A DNA stretch of 64,000 bases from Comamonas sp. SCN 65-56 (GTDB lineage: Bacteria; Pseudomonadota; Gammaproteobacteria; Burkholderiales; Burkholderiaceae_C), in NCBI RefSeq assembly GCF_001724135.1, contig NZ_MEDS01000004.1:1-64000 (forward strand), written 5' to 3'. Numbering within the stretch: position 1 is the stretch's first letter; the number at the start of each line of letters is the position of its first letter. A program made the position numbers and the translations under genes. Below, piece after piece: positions 7,983-19,850 of this stretch. The notes beneath the pieces are model-generated. The model did no database searches. It had not been told where the DNA came from and saw only the letters and a list, made by a program, of their open reading frames with translations.

Positions 7983-9302
7983 ATGGTTGAAATTGCAATT
8001 CTTTTTGCGCTGATCCTGCTCAACGGGGTCTTCGCCATGTCCGAGTTGGCGCTGGTTTCCGCTCGCCGCGCGCGGCTGCAAAAACTGATCGACGAGGGCG
8101 ACGCGGGCGCGATCGCCGCCGCCAAGCTGGGCGAGAACCCGACGCGCTTTCTCTCCACCATCCAGATCGGCATCACGTCGATTGGCGTGCTCAACGGCAT
8201 CGTCGGTGAATCGGCGCTGGCGCAGCCGGTCGCGGCATGGCTGATGCAGGCGGGCATGCAGGAGAAGACCGCGGGCTACGTCGCGCTCGGCATCGCGGTG
8301 GTCGTCATCACCTATTTTTCCATCGTCGTCGGCGAGCTCGTGCCCAAGCGCCTGGGCCAGAGCTACCCGGAGCAGCTGGCGCGCATCGTCGCCCGTCCCA
8401 TCAACGGTCTGGCACGTGCCACGCGGCCTTTCGTGCGGCTGCTCACGGCGTCCACCGAAGGACTGCTGCGCCTGCTGGGCGTGCACGAAGGCCGCGAGAC
8501 GGTGACCGAGGACGAAATCCACGCCATGCTGGCCGAGGGCACGAGCGCCGGCGTGATCGAGCGCGACGAGCACCAGATGGTGCGCAACGTCTTTCGCCTC
8601 GACGAGCGCCAGATCGGCTCGCTGATGGTGCCGCGCGCCGACGTGGTGTTCCTGGATGTCGAGGCGCCGTTCGAGCACAACCTCGCCAAGATCGAGCGCT
8701 CCAGCCATGCGCACTTTCCGGTGGTGCGCGGCGGCATGGAAAACATCCTGGGCGTGGTGCGCGCGCGCCAGTGGCTCGCCCGCGTGCTGCGCGAGCCGGC
8801 CGCGCAGGTGCTCGATGCCGAGCTGCTGCACCCGCCGCTGTACGTGCCCGAAACCATAGATGGCATGGAGCTGCTGCACGACTTTCGCCGCTCGGGTGTG
8901 CACATGGCCTTTGTCGTCGATGAGTACGGCGAGGTGCAGGGCATCGTCACCGTGCAGGACCTGGTAGAGGCGATCACCGGCGAATTCAAGACGCACGACC
9001 CGGGCGACGCCTGGGCAGTGCAGCGCGCCGATGGCTCCTGGCTGCTCGACGGCCACATTCCCGTGCCCGAGCTCAAGGACTGCCTGGGCCTGGCGAGCGT
9101 GCCCGAGGAGGACAAGGGCCGTTACCAGACGCTGAGCGGCATGCTGATGCTGCTCACCGGCAAGCTGCCCGCCGAGACCGACGTGGTGTTTTGGGAAGGC
9201 TGGCGGCTGGAGATCGTGGACATGGACGGCAAGACCATCGACAAGGTGCTGGCGTCGCGCACGCCGCCTGAAGCGCCCGCCGGGGCGCAGGCTCAGGTGT
9301 AG
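7983..9302 (+). CDS. Hemolysin-family CNNM/CorC-type membrane protein with CBS pair
   Basis: A 439-residue inner-membrane protein. The N-terminal DUF21/CNNM domain (residues 1-180) has the GVFAMSELALVSARRARL signature and three to four hydrophobic helices, including VALGIAVVVITYFSIVVGEL followed by VPKRLGQ. Two CBS motifs occupy roughly 210-330 (MVPRADVVFLD; GVHMAFVVDEYGEVQGIVT). A CorC_HlyC transporter-associated domain ends the protein. Homologues act in Mg2+/Co2+ homeostasis or polyamine export (PaeA), so 'hemolysin' is only a legacy name. Its last ten bases overlap tail-to-tail with the minus-strand lyase gene. Confidence 0.9.
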   Translation: MVEIAILFALILLNGVFAMSELALVSARRARLQKLIDEGDAGAIAAAKLGENPTRFLSTIQIGITSIGVLNGIVGESALAQPVAAWLMQAGMQEKTAGYVALGIAVVVITYFSIVVGELVPKRLGQSYPEQLARIVARPINGLARATRPFVRLLTASTEGLLRLLGVHEGRETVTEDEIHAMLAEGTSAGVIERDEHQMVRNVFRLDERQIGSLMVPRADVVFLDVEAPFEHNLAKIERSSHAHFPVVRGGMENILGVVRARQWLARVLREPAAQVLDAELLHPPLYVPETIDGMELLHDFRRSGVHMAFVVDEYGEVQGIVTVQDLVEAITGEFKTHDPGDAWAVQRADGSWLLDGHIPVPELKDCLGLASVPEEDKGRYQTLSGMLMLLTGKLPAETDVVFWEGWRLEIVDMDGKTIDKVLASRTPPEAPAGAQAQV

Positions 9303-10156
9303 CGCTTTTCCAGCGCATCCCACGCGGGCTTGCCCACCAGGCGCTGGCGCTCGGCAAACGGCGTGACCAGGCCGCTTGTCTCCAGCAACTCCTTGCCGTC
9401 GCGCAGCGCGGTGAGCGCCTTTTGCATGCCCATCACCGCGCCCTGCAGCGCCGCGTTGGCGTAGAGCACGAGGGCGTAGCCGAGTTGGGAGAGCTCGGGC
9501 GCGCCCAGGATGGGTGTGCGCCCGCCGATCACCATGTTCGCCAGCAGCGGCGCCCCAAGGCGCTTGGGCAGCGCGCTCAGCTGCTCGGCGCTGGTGAGCG
9601 CCTCAACAAAAAGCAGGTCGGCGCCCGCCTCGGCAAAGCGCTGGGCGCGCGCTATCGCGGCGTCAAAACCGAGTGTCGCCGCCGCGTCGGTGCGCGCCAT
9701 GATGAGCAGGTCGGGGTCGGTGCGCGCATCGACCGCCGCCTTGATCTTGGCCACGGCCTCGTCATCGGCGATCACCTGCTTGCCGCTGAAGTGGCCGCAG
9801 CGCTTGGGCGCCACCTGGTCTTCGAACTGGATGCAGTCCGCCCCGGCGCGCTCCAGCACGCGCACCGTGTGGCGCACGTTCAGCGCGTTGCCAAAGCCGG
9901 TGTCGGCATCGACGAGCAAGGGCAGCGCCACCGCATCACGGATGCGCGCGGTGTGCTCGGCAATATCAGCGAGGCCCATGAAGCCCTGGTCGGGCAGGCC
10001 GAAGTGCATGTTGGTCACGCCCGCGCCGGTCACGTAGATGGCTTCAAAGCCCAGGTCTTCAATGACCCTGGCCGACAGCGCGTTGAATGCGCCGGGCACG
10101 AGGGTGCCGCGACGCTGCGCGATCAGTGCCTTGAGTGTCTGCTTGGTGCTGGTCAT
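9293..10156 (-). CDS. Isocitrate lyase/PEP mutase family lyase, probable 2-methylisocitrate lyase of the prp operon
   Basis: A 287-residue TIM-barrel protein of the ICL/PEP-mutase superfamily. Motifs: VDADTGFGNA (Mg2+ and substrate), EDQVAPKRCGHFSGKQV carrying the KRCGH catalytic cysteine loop of isocitrate and methylisocitrate lyases, and DLLIMARTDA. It follows prpD with a four-base gap, which argues that it serves as methylisocitrate lyase (PrpB role: 2-methylisocitrate to pyruvate and succinate). The N-terminal FGLPDQGFMGLADI region and the C-terminus differ from classic E. coli PrpB, so another lyase or an oxaloacetate decarboxylase of the same fold is possible. Family is certain; exact substrate is inferred from context. 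Confidence 0.75.
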   Translation of the reverse strand: MTSTKQTLKALIAQRRGTLVPGAFNALSARVIEDLGFEAIYVTGAGVTNMHFGLPDQGFMGLADIAEHTARIRDAVALPLLVDADTGFGNALNVRHTVRVLERAGADCIQFEDQVAPKRCGHFSGKQVIADDEAVAKIKAAVDARTDPDLLIMARTDAAATLGFDAAIARAQRFAEAGADLLFVEALTSAEQLSALPKRLGAPLLANMVIGGRTPILGAPELSQLGYALVLYANAALQGAVMGMQKALTALRDGKELLETSGLVTPFAERQRLVGKPAWDALEKRYT

Positions 10157-10160
10157 GGCG

Positions 10161-11612
10161 TCAGATCACGTACAGATCAACGTATTCGTGCACCGGCATC
10201 GCCGCCAGCGTGCGCGTGTTCTGCGACGCGGCAAGGATGGCGTCCTGCTGTTTTTGCGGAAAGCGCCGCGCCAGGTTGGTGCGGAACTTCGCTTCCAGTA
10301 GTGGAATACCTTCGGCGCGGCGGCGCTGGTGGCCGATCGGGTACTGCACCGCCACCTCGGGCAGGTGGCTGCCGTCCTTGAACTGCACGGTCAGTGCATT
10401 GGCGATGCTGCGCTTGTCCGGGTCGTGGTAGTCGCGCGTGTATTGCGGGTCTTCCTCGCACTGGATGCGCGCACGCAGCGCGTCGATGCGCGGGTCGGCC
10501 GCGGCGGCGTCTTCGTAGTCAAGTGCTGTCAGGTTGCCTTTGATCAGCGCCACCGCCACCATGTACTGAATGCAATGGTCTCGCGCGGCCGGGTTGTTCA
10601 AAGGCCCCTGCTTGTCGATGATGCGGATGCAGGCCTCGTGCGTGCGGATGGTGATCCGCTCGATGTCGTCGATGCTCTTGCCCGCGTCTTTCAACTGCTG
10701 GTGCAGCGTCACGGCCGCCTCCACCGCGGTCTGGCTGTGGAATTCGGCCGGGAAGCTGATCTTGAACAGCACGTTCTCGCTCACGTAGCTGCCGTAGGAG
10801 CGCTGGAACTTGAACGGCTGGCCCTTGAACAGCACGTCGTAGAAGCCCCAGGTCCTGGCGGTGAGCGCGCTGGGGTAGCCCATCTCGCCGGTTTGCGCCA
10901 TCAGCGCCAGGCGCACCGCGCGGCTGGTGGCGTCGCCCGCGGCCCAGCTCTTGCGGCTGCCGGCGTTGGGCGCGTGGCGGTAGGTGCGCAGGCTTTGCCC
11001 GTCCACCCAGGCGAGCGAGACGGCGGCCAGCGCTTCGTCCCGGGTGAGACCCAGCAGGCGGCTGACCACGGCGGTGGAGGCCACCTTGACCAGCAGCACG
11101 TGGTCCAGCCCCACCTGGTTGAAGGAGTTTTCCAGCGCGATCACGCCCTGGATCTCATGCGCCTTGACGATGCCATGCAGCACCTCATTCATCGTGAGCG
11201 GCGGCTTGCCCGCGGCCACGGCGTTGCGGCTCAGCCAGTCGGCCACGGCCAGGATGGCGCCCAGGTTGTCGCTGGGGTGGCCCCATTCGGCCGCCAGCCA
11301 GGTGTCGTTGAAGTCCAGCCAGCGGATGAGCGTGCCGATGTTGAACGCCGCCTGCACCGGGTCGAGCTGGAATTGCGTGCCCGGCACGCGCGCGCCATGG
11401 GGCACCACCGTGCCCTTGACCACGGGGCCGAGAAGCTTGCAGGCCGCCGGGTAGGAGAGCGCTTCCAGCCCGCAGCCCAGGGTGTCGATGAGGATGTGGC
11501 GGGCGGTTTCGATCGCCAGGCCGGACGTGATTTCGTAGCCCAGGGCGTAGTCAACGATGTCCTGGATGACCTGGTCGTAGTCGGGGCGGATGTTGGAGAT
11601 GAGGGAAGACAT
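10161..11612 (-). CDS. prpD: 2-methylcitrate dehydratase
   Basis: A 483-residue PrpD-family dehydratase, the same length as the E. coli enzyme. It dehydrates 2-methylcitrate to 2-methyl-cis-aconitate in propionate catabolism. Diagnostic stretches: SNIRPDYDQVIQDIVDYALG, DTLGCGLEAL, GTLIRWLDFNDTWLAAEWGH and HSQTAVEAAVTLH. The ATG at 11612 is chosen over the GTG at 11621 because it aligns with the E. coli start and leaves a five-base gap after the upstream GIY-YIG gene, whose stop (11618-11620) would otherwise overlap. It sits third in the prpC - GIY-YIG - prpD - lyase operon. Confidence 0.95.
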   Translation of the reverse strand: MSSLISNIRPDYDQVIQDIVDYALGYEITSGLAIETARHILIDTLGCGLEALSYPAACKLLGPVVKGTVVPHGARVPGTQFQLDPVQAAFNIGTLIRWLDFNDTWLAAEWGHPSDNLGAILAVADWLSRNAVAAGKPPLTMNEVLHGIVKAHEIQGVIALENSFNQVGLDHVLLVKVASTAVVSRLLGLTRDEALAAVSLAWVDGQSLRTYRHAPNAGSRKSWAAGDATSRAVRLALMAQTGEMGYPSALTARTWGFYDVLFKGQPFKFQRSYGSYVSENVLFKISFPAEFHSQTAVEAAVTLHQQLKDAGKSIDDIERITIRTHEACIRIIDKQGPLNNPAARDHCIQYMVAVALIKGNLTALDYEDAAAADPRIDALRARIQCEEDPQYTRDYHDPDKRSIANALTVQFKDGSHLPEVAVQYPIGHQRRRAEGIPLLEAKFRTNLARRFPQKQQDAILAASQNTRTLAAMPVHEYVDLYVI

Positions 11613-11617
11613 GTTGT

Positions 11618-12133
11618 TCACTTCGAAAGGGAATGAGAACCACTGCGAGGCGAGAGAATTTGCAGCGTGTCGAAACGGTTGAATTCGCTCGTGTCCAATT
11701 CCATTGCGCAGTAAGGTTCAAAAAAATAAAGTACCAGAGGGTTGGGAATTTCGACAAATGCCAGTTGCGCTTGTGCCAACATGGCTTGCGCGTCCGTAAA
11801 TGCGTCTGCAAATCCTTGGTGACGTTTGACTGTGGAGATGGCGACACCAAGTTGGCGAGCAGCCATGCGTGCCGCCAGATTGGCGCGGGACGGGTCGGGG
11901 CGAAGATGGTCTTTGATGCGCCGACGAAGCTTGTTGGCAATTCCAACGTAGATGGGCTTGCCTTTCATCAGCCATACATATGCTCCACGTACGTCCGGGA
12001 TGGCCTCCGGATCGTTCAACGCAGTCGAGGCGTTGCACGGTTGCTCCATTTGTTCACGCAGCTTGGTCATCAGTCCGGGCAGGACGTCGTTTGCCAATTC
12101 ATGAAAACTGTAGGGGCAGTCGTGCAAAGGCAT
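11618..12133 (-). CDS. GIY-YIG-like domain protein embedded in the methylcitrate operon
   Basis: A 171-residue protein. The middle holds a GIY-YIG-type nuclease core: RGAYVWLMKGKPIYVGIANK (GAY and YVG at about 14-residue spacing), then LRRRIKDHL, in which the Arg is the expected catalytic residue, and a later Glu in PLVLYFFEPYCAMEL as possible metal ligand. About 45 N-terminal residues precede the domain. Close packing with prpC (four-base gap upstream) and prpD (five-base gap downstream) makes it part of the transcript. A nuclease has no obvious place in propionate breakdown, so its role is unknown. Base composition looks less GC-rich than prpC and prpD, which suggests later insertion into the operon. 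Confidence 0.72.
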   Translation of the reverse strand: MPLHDCPYSFHELANDVLPGLMTKLREQMEQPCNASTALNDPEAIPDVRGAYVWLMKGKPIYVGIANKLRRRIKDHLRPDPSRANLAARMAARQLGVAISTVKRHQGFADAFTDAQAMLAQAQLAFVEIPNPLVLYFFEPYCAMELDTSEFNRFDTLQILSPRSGSHSLSK

Positions 12134-12137
12134 GTGT

Positions 12138-13292
12138 TTATCTCTCCTTGATTGGTATGAATTGTTGATCTTCCGGCCCCATGTAGTGGGCGCTGGGGCG
12201 AATGATCTTGCCGTCCTGGCGCTGCTCGATCACGTGCGCGGCCCAGCCGGCGCAGCGCGAGACGACGAACAGCGGCGTGAACATGGCGGTGGGCACTCGC
12301 ATCATGGCGTAGCTCACGGCGCTGAACCAGTCGAGGTTGGGGAACATGTGCTTGGCGTCCCACATCACCGTTTCGATGCGCGCGGCGATGTCGTACATGC
12401 GGGTGGTTCCGGCTTCCTCGGACAGGCGCTTGGCCACGCGCTTGATCACGACGTTGCGCGGATCGCTCACGGTGTAGACGGGGTGGCCAAAGCCGATGAT
12501 CTTTTCCTTGGCCTCCACGCGCCGGCGGATGTCGGCTTCGGCGTCGGCCGGCGTTTCATAGCGGTGCTGAATTGCGTAGGAGACTTCGTTGGCGCCGCCG
12601 TGCCTGGGCCCGCGCAGCGCGCCGATGGCGCCCGCGACGCACGAATACATGTCGCTGCCGGTACCGGCGATCACCCGCGCGGTGAAGGTGGAGGCGTTGA
12701 ACTCATGCTCGGCGTAGAGGTTCAGCGACGTATGCATCGCATGCACCCAGCTGTGCGAGGGTGCCTTGCCGTGCAGCAGGTGCAGAAAGTGCCCGCCAAT
12801 GGAATCGTCATCGGTCTCCACTTCGATGCGCTTGCCCTGCGTGCTCCAGTGGTACCAGTACAAGAGCATGGAGCCGAGCGAGGCGAGCAGCCGGTCGGCG
12901 ATCTCGCGGCCGCCGGCCAGGCTCTGGTCGTCCTTTTCGGGCAGCACGCAGCCCAGCGTGGAAACGCCGGTACGCATCACGTCCATCGGATTGGCGTTGG
13001 CCGGGAGCTTTTCAAGCACCTCGCGCACGCTCATCGGCAGGCCGCGCAGCGCCTTCAGGCGTGCCTTGTAGTTCACGAGCTCGGCGCGGTCAGGCAGCTT
13101 GCCATGCACCAGCAGGTGGGCGATTTCCTCGAACTCGCACACTTCGGCGATATCGAGGATGTCGTAGCCGCGGTAGTGCAGGTCGTTGCCGGTGCGCCCG
13201 ACGCTGCACAGCGCGGTGTTGCCCGCGGCCACGCCAGAGAGCGCAACGGATTTCTTGGGCGGGGCGGTCGGGGTTTGCACGGGGGTGGTCAT
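12138..13292 (-). CDS. prpC: 2-methylcitrate synthase
   Basis: A 384-residue citrate-synthase-fold enzyme that condenses propionyl-CoA with oxaloacetate. Seen: GLHYRGYDI-type strand ([16 protein letters not shown]), [13 protein letters not shown] with the catalytic His, [13 protein letters not shown], and [15 protein letters not shown] with the second His. The ATG at 13292 has GGAGA upstream and starts at the usual family position (about 20 residues before ALCSVG); the open frame further upstream is not used. It is the first gene of the prp operon, divergent from the ScfR-type regulator, with clustered TGCAAA/GCGAA half-sites in the shared promoter region. Confidence 0.95.
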   Translation of the reverse strand: MTTPVQTPTAPPKKSVALSGVAAGNTALCSVGRTGNDLHYRGYDILDIAEVCEFEEIAHLLVHGKLPDRAELVNYKARLKALRGLPMSVREVLEKLPANANPMDVMRTGVSTLGCVLPEKDDQSLAGGREIADRLLASLGSMLLYWYHWSTQGKRIEVETDDDSIGGHFLHLLHGKAPSHSWVHAMHTSLNLYAEHEFNASTFTARVIAGTGSDMYSCVAGAIGALRGPRHGGANEVSYAIQHRYETPADAEADIRRRVEAKEKIIGFGHPVYTVSDPRNVVIKRVAKRLSEEAGTTRMYDIAARIETVMWDAKHMFPNLDWFSAVSYAMMRVPTAMFTPLFVVSRCAGWAAHVIEQRQDGKIIRPSAHYMGPEDQQFIPIKER

Positions 13293-13343
13293 GGCAGGGT
13301 CTCCTTTGATCATCGAACGTGGCACGGAAGGCGCCGCGTGGTG

Positions 13344-13443
13344 TTGCAATACTTCGCACGATAGGGCTGCCGTTTCGGTTTGAACAGGTGAAGCAAGGCC
13401 AATCTCTGCAAAGACCTCATGCAAAAATCGCGAAGATTGCGAA
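13344..13443. promoter_or_regulatory. Divergent prpC/scfR control region with repeated half-sites
   Basis: Four same-direction half-sites occur close together: TGCAAA (13407-13412), TGCAAA (13420-13425), CGCGAA (13429-13434), TGCGAA (13438-13443). Inverse TTGCAA and TTCGCA lie at about 13344-13349 and 13353-13358. RamB/ScfR-type regulators recognise TTTGC/GCAAA-like sequences, so these are likely operator elements for both prpC and the regulator. Inferred, not proven. Confidence 0.4.
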
Positions 13444-13467
13444 CAAAACGCCCAGGAGACCCTCGCC

Positions 13468-16960
<3,493 letters not shown>

Positions 16961-16991
16961 AATCACCGCTACAATCGCCGGTTCGAGTCGC

Positions 16992-17081
<90 letters not shown>

Positions 17082-17088
17082 AGAGTAA

Positions 17089-17129
17089 AAAAGCCTTGCA
17101 AATCAATGATTTGCAAGGCTTTTGTTTTT
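17089..17129 (+). terminator. Strong intrinsic terminator after tRNA-Ser
   Basis: A 15-bp perfect stem (17089-17103 with 17109-17123, AAAAGCCTTGCAAAT) and a 5-base loop are followed by GTTTTT. It ends the serS-tRNA unit. The following 145 bases to 17275 hold nothing recognisable. Confidence 0.9.
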
Positions 17130-17275
17130 CAGGGTGATTGGGCTGATCCTCGTCCAGGACGCGCAGTGGCCGCGCGTACCTTGGCCGTTGGTGGGTTTGG
17201 CGGGGCTGGCGCCTTCACTCGCTCTAGCTCCGGGAGGGGAGGTGACGCGAGTCAAGTCGCTCAGTGTCTACACCA

Positions 17276-18457
17276 TCAAATGGCCTGCTGTGTCTGCAGA
17301 GCGCTGATCTGCTCCGCCGACCATCCCAGCTCGGCCAGGATGGCGGCGTTGTGCTGGCCCACGGCGGGCACGGCCTCCATGCGGTAGTCGAAGGCGCTGT
17401 TCACGCCCGGCGGCAACAGGGCCGGCACCGCGCCGGCGGGCGTGCCCACGCTGCGCCAGCGCCCGCGCGCCTTGAGTTGCGGGTGCGCCCACAGATCCGC
17501 CATGTCGTTCACGCGGGCGTTGGCTATTGACGCGGCGTCCAGGCGCTCCACCACCTGGGCGGCGGTGAGCCGCGCAAAGGTTTCCAGGATCAGTGCCTGC
17601 AACTCGGCGCGGTGCTGGTTGCGCAGGGCGTTGGAGCAGAAGCGTGGGTCGGCTGCGACCTCGGGGCGTTGGAGGACGCCGTCGCAGAACGCCTGCCATT
17701 CGCGCTCGTTCTGCAGGCCCAGCATCACCGTGCCACCGTCGCCTGCCTGGAACGGCCCGTAGGGGTAGATGCTGGCGTGCGATGCGCCGGTGCGCGGCGG
17801 CGGTGGCGCGCCTTCAAACGCGTAGTACAGCGGGTAGCCCATCCACTCGCCCATGGCTTCCAGCATGGAGACATCGATCTGGCTGCCCTCCCCCGTCTTG
17901 CCGCGCAGCAGCAGGGCCGAGAGGATGTTGGTATAGGCGTACATGCCGGCGGCGATGTCGGCCACCGAGATGCCGGACTTGGCTGGCGTGTCCGGCGTGC
18001 CGGTGACGGACAGGAAGCCGGCCTCGCTCTGGATCAACAGGTCGTAGGCCTTCTTGTCGCGGTACGGGCCGTCGGCGCCATAGCCGCTGATGTCGCAGAC
18101 GATCAGCTTTGGGTTGTGTTCTTTCAGGGCCGCGTAGGACAGCCCCATGCGCGCCGCGGCGCCGGGCGCCAGGTTCTGCACCAGCACGTCGGCCGTCTTC
18201 AATAGCTGCAACAGCGCCTCTTTTGCCTGGGGTTGTTTCACGTCCAGCGCCAGGCTCTCCTTGTTGCGGTTGAGCCAGGTGAAGTGCGACGACTGGCCGT
18301 GCACACGCTGGTCGTAGCCGCGCGCGAAGTCGCCGCTGCCGGGGCGCTCGACCTTGATCACGCGCGCGCCCAGGTCGGCGAGCTGGCGCGTGGCAAAGGG
18401 CGCGGCGACGGCGTGTTCGAGGGAGATGACGGTGATGCCGTCGAGGGGGCGGGTCAT
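17276..18457 (-). CDS. CaiB/BaiF family CoA-transferase
   Basis: A 393-residue type III CoA-transferase. Family marks: PLDGITVISLEHAVAAPFAT at the N-terminus, RQLADLGARVIKVERPGSGD, the RNKESLALDVKQPQ segment, VLVQNLAPGAAARMGL and SGYGADGPYRDKKAYDLLIQ, the region holding the catalytic Asp. These enzymes move CoA between short organic acids via a covalent aspartyl intermediate. The nearby acyl-CoA dehydrogenase and FAS1-like hydratase genes on the same strand suggest that it activates a carboxylic acid for beta-oxidation-like processing. The exact acid cannot be read from sequence. It is separated from the dehydrogenase by a palindromic repeat (18515-18586). Confidence 0.88.
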   Translation of the reverse strand: MTRPLDGITVISLEHAVAAPFATRQLADLGARVIKVERPGSGDFARGYDQRVHGQSSHFTWLNRNKESLALDVKQPQAKEALLQLLKTADVLVQNLAPGAAARMGLSYAALKEHNPKLIVCDISGYGADGPYRDKKAYDLLIQSEAGFLSVTGTPDTPAKSGISVADIAAGMYAYTNILSALLLRGKTGEGSQIDVSMLEAMGEWMGYPLYYAFEGAPPPPRTGASHASIYPYGPFQAGDGGTVMLGLQNEREWQAFCDGVLQRPEVAADPRFCSNALRNQHRAELQALILETFARLTAAQVVERLDAASIANARVNDMADLWAHPQLKARGRWRSVGTPAGAVPALLPPGVNSAFDYRMEAVPAVGQHNAAILAELGWSAEQISALQTQQAI

Positions 18458-18514
18458 GAAGGGCTCCCGTGCAATATCAAAACAGGGCGGGCTGTTTCTC
18501 CCTCGCCCCCTTGG

Positions 18515-18586
18515 GGGAGAGGGCAGGGGTGAGGGGGTGGAGCCTGGCGCGGACGCTGGTAGTCACCCTCACCCCTGCCCTCTCCC
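18515..18586. repeat. 21-bp perfect inverted repeat (palindromic spacer element)
   Basis: Arms 18515-18535 and 18566-18586 are perfect inverse copies (core GAGAGGGCAGGGGTGAGGG) with a 30-base loop. A short extra hairpin, ctctcccGCCAGCgggagag, overlaps the right arm. It lies between the CoA-transferase and the acyl-CoA dehydrogenase. G-rich on one strand, it could also act as a transcription brake. Confidence 0.65.
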
Positions 18587-18612
18587 GCCAGCGGGAGAGG
18601 GAGTGAAAGCCG

Positions 18613-19779
18613 TCAGAACGATCGCGGCAGGCCCAGGATGTGCTCGGCCACGTAGGAATAGATCAGGTTGGTGGAGATCGGCGCCACCTGGTACAGGCGC
18701 GTCTCACGGAACTTGCGCTCCACGTCGTACTCGCAGGCAAAACCGAAGCCGCCGTGGAACTGCAGGCAGGCGTTGGCCGCCTCCCAGCTGGCCTTGGCCG
18801 CCAGGTACTTGGCCATGTTGGCTTGCGCCCCCATGCTCTGGTGCGCGTCGAACAGCTCGCAGGCCTTCCAGCGCATCAGGTTGGCGGCCTCGACCTCGAT
18901 GAAGGCGTCGGCGATGGGGAACTGCACGCCCTGGTTCTGGCCGATGGGCCGGCCGAACACCTGGCGGTCGCGCACGTAGTTCGTCACGCGGTCGAGGAAC
19001 CAGTAGCCGTCGCCGATGCACTCGGCGGCGATCAGCGTGCGCTCGGCGTTCAGGCCGTCCAGGATGTACTTGAAGCCCTTGCCCTCCTGGCCGATCAGGT
19101 TCTCCTCGGGGATCTCCAGGTTTTCGAAGAACAGCTCGTTGGTCTCGTGGTTGACCATGTTGAGAATCGGGCGCACCGTCATGCCGCTCTTCTCGGCTTC
19201 GCGCAGATCCACCATGAAGATCGACATGCCCTCGCTCTTCTTCGTCACCTCGGCCAGCGGCGTGGTGCGCGCCAGCAGAATCATCCAGTCGCTGTGCTGG
19301 ATGCGGCTGATCCAGACCTTTTGCCCGTTGATGACGTAGCGGCCGTCTTTTTTCACCGCCGTGGTCTTGATCTTGGTGGTGTCGGTGCCGGTGCTGGGCT
19401 CGGTCACGCCCATCGATTGCAGGCGCCATTCGCCGGATGCAATCTTCGGCAGGTACTTTTCCTTCTGCGCCGTCGAACCATGGCGCAGCAGCGTGCCCAT
19501 GTTGTACATCTGGCCGTGGCAGGCGCCCGAGTTGCCGCCACAGCGGTTGATCTCCTCCATGATCACGCTGGCCTCGGTCAGCCCCAGGCCGGAGCCGCCG
19601 TATTCGTGCGGGATCAGCGCCGCCATCCAGCCTGCCTTTGTCAGCGCATCGACGAACTCGGCGGGGTAGGCGCGCTGCTCGTCGATCTTGCGGAAGTACT
19701 CGTCGGGGAACTCGGCGCACAGCGCGCGGATGGCGTCGCGGATCTCGTGGTGGTTGTCGGAGCTGGTGTGCTGGATCAT
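18613..19779 (-). CDS. Acyl-CoA dehydrogenase family protein
   Basis: A 388-residue flavoprotein of the acyl-CoA dehydrogenase fold. The N-terminal helical domain (HHEIRDAIRALCAEFPDEYF; AALIPHEYGGSGLGLTEASV) is followed by the middle beta domain QSMGVTEPSTGTDTTKIKTT (FAD and substrate loop, VTEP-S-GTD) and INGQKVWISRIQHSDWMILL. The C-terminal helices include DRQVFGRPIGQNQGVQFPIAD and LQFHGGFGFACEYDVERKFR. It oxidises an acyl-CoA to the 2,3-enoyl-CoA, passing electrons to ETF. It is co-directional with the CoA-transferase downstream and the hydratase upstream, consistent with a small acid-degradation unit. Confidence 0.9.
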   Translation of the reverse strand: MIQHTSSDNHHEIRDAIRALCAEFPDEYFRKIDEQRAYPAEFVDALTKAGWMAALIPHEYGGSGLGLTEASVIMEEINRCGGNSGACHGQMYNMGTLLRHGSTAQKEKYLPKIASGEWRLQSMGVTEPSTGTDTTKIKTTAVKKDGRYVINGQKVWISRIQHSDWMILLARTTPLAEVTKKSEGMSIFMVDLREAEKSGMTVRPILNMVNHETNELFFENLEIPEENLIGQEGKGFKYILDGLNAERTLIAAECIGDGYWFLDRVTNYVRDRQVFGRPIGQNQGVQFPIADAFIEVEAANLMRWKACELFDAHQSMGAQANMAKYLAAKASWEAANACLQFHGGFGFACEYDVERKFRETRLYQVAPISTNLIYSYVAEHILGLPRSF

Positions 19780-19785
19780 GATGGT

Positions 19786-19846
19786 TTTGAAGTGTTTTAT
19801 GCCTCTAGCGCCCGTCCATCAAGCGCTGACAGCTATTGATAAAGGA
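19786..19846 (-). repeat. Dispersed roughly 60-bp repeat, copy 2 (intergenic)
   Basis: On the minus strand it contains AATAGCTGTCAGCGCTTGAT and GGGCGCTAGAGGCATAAAA. It fills the 70-base gap between the hydratase and acyl-CoA dehydrogenase genes. A complete, well-conserved member of the family. Confidence 0.7.
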
Positions 19847-19850
19847 GTAA

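Noticed and set aside
7890-9323. Long open frames antisense to core genes (for example opposite the CBS/CorC gene, prpC, degP, metE, livMG, hpa genes)
   Set aside because: Rich in Arg, His, Gln and Ala with no domains; typical shadows in high-GC DNA over clearly recognised genes.
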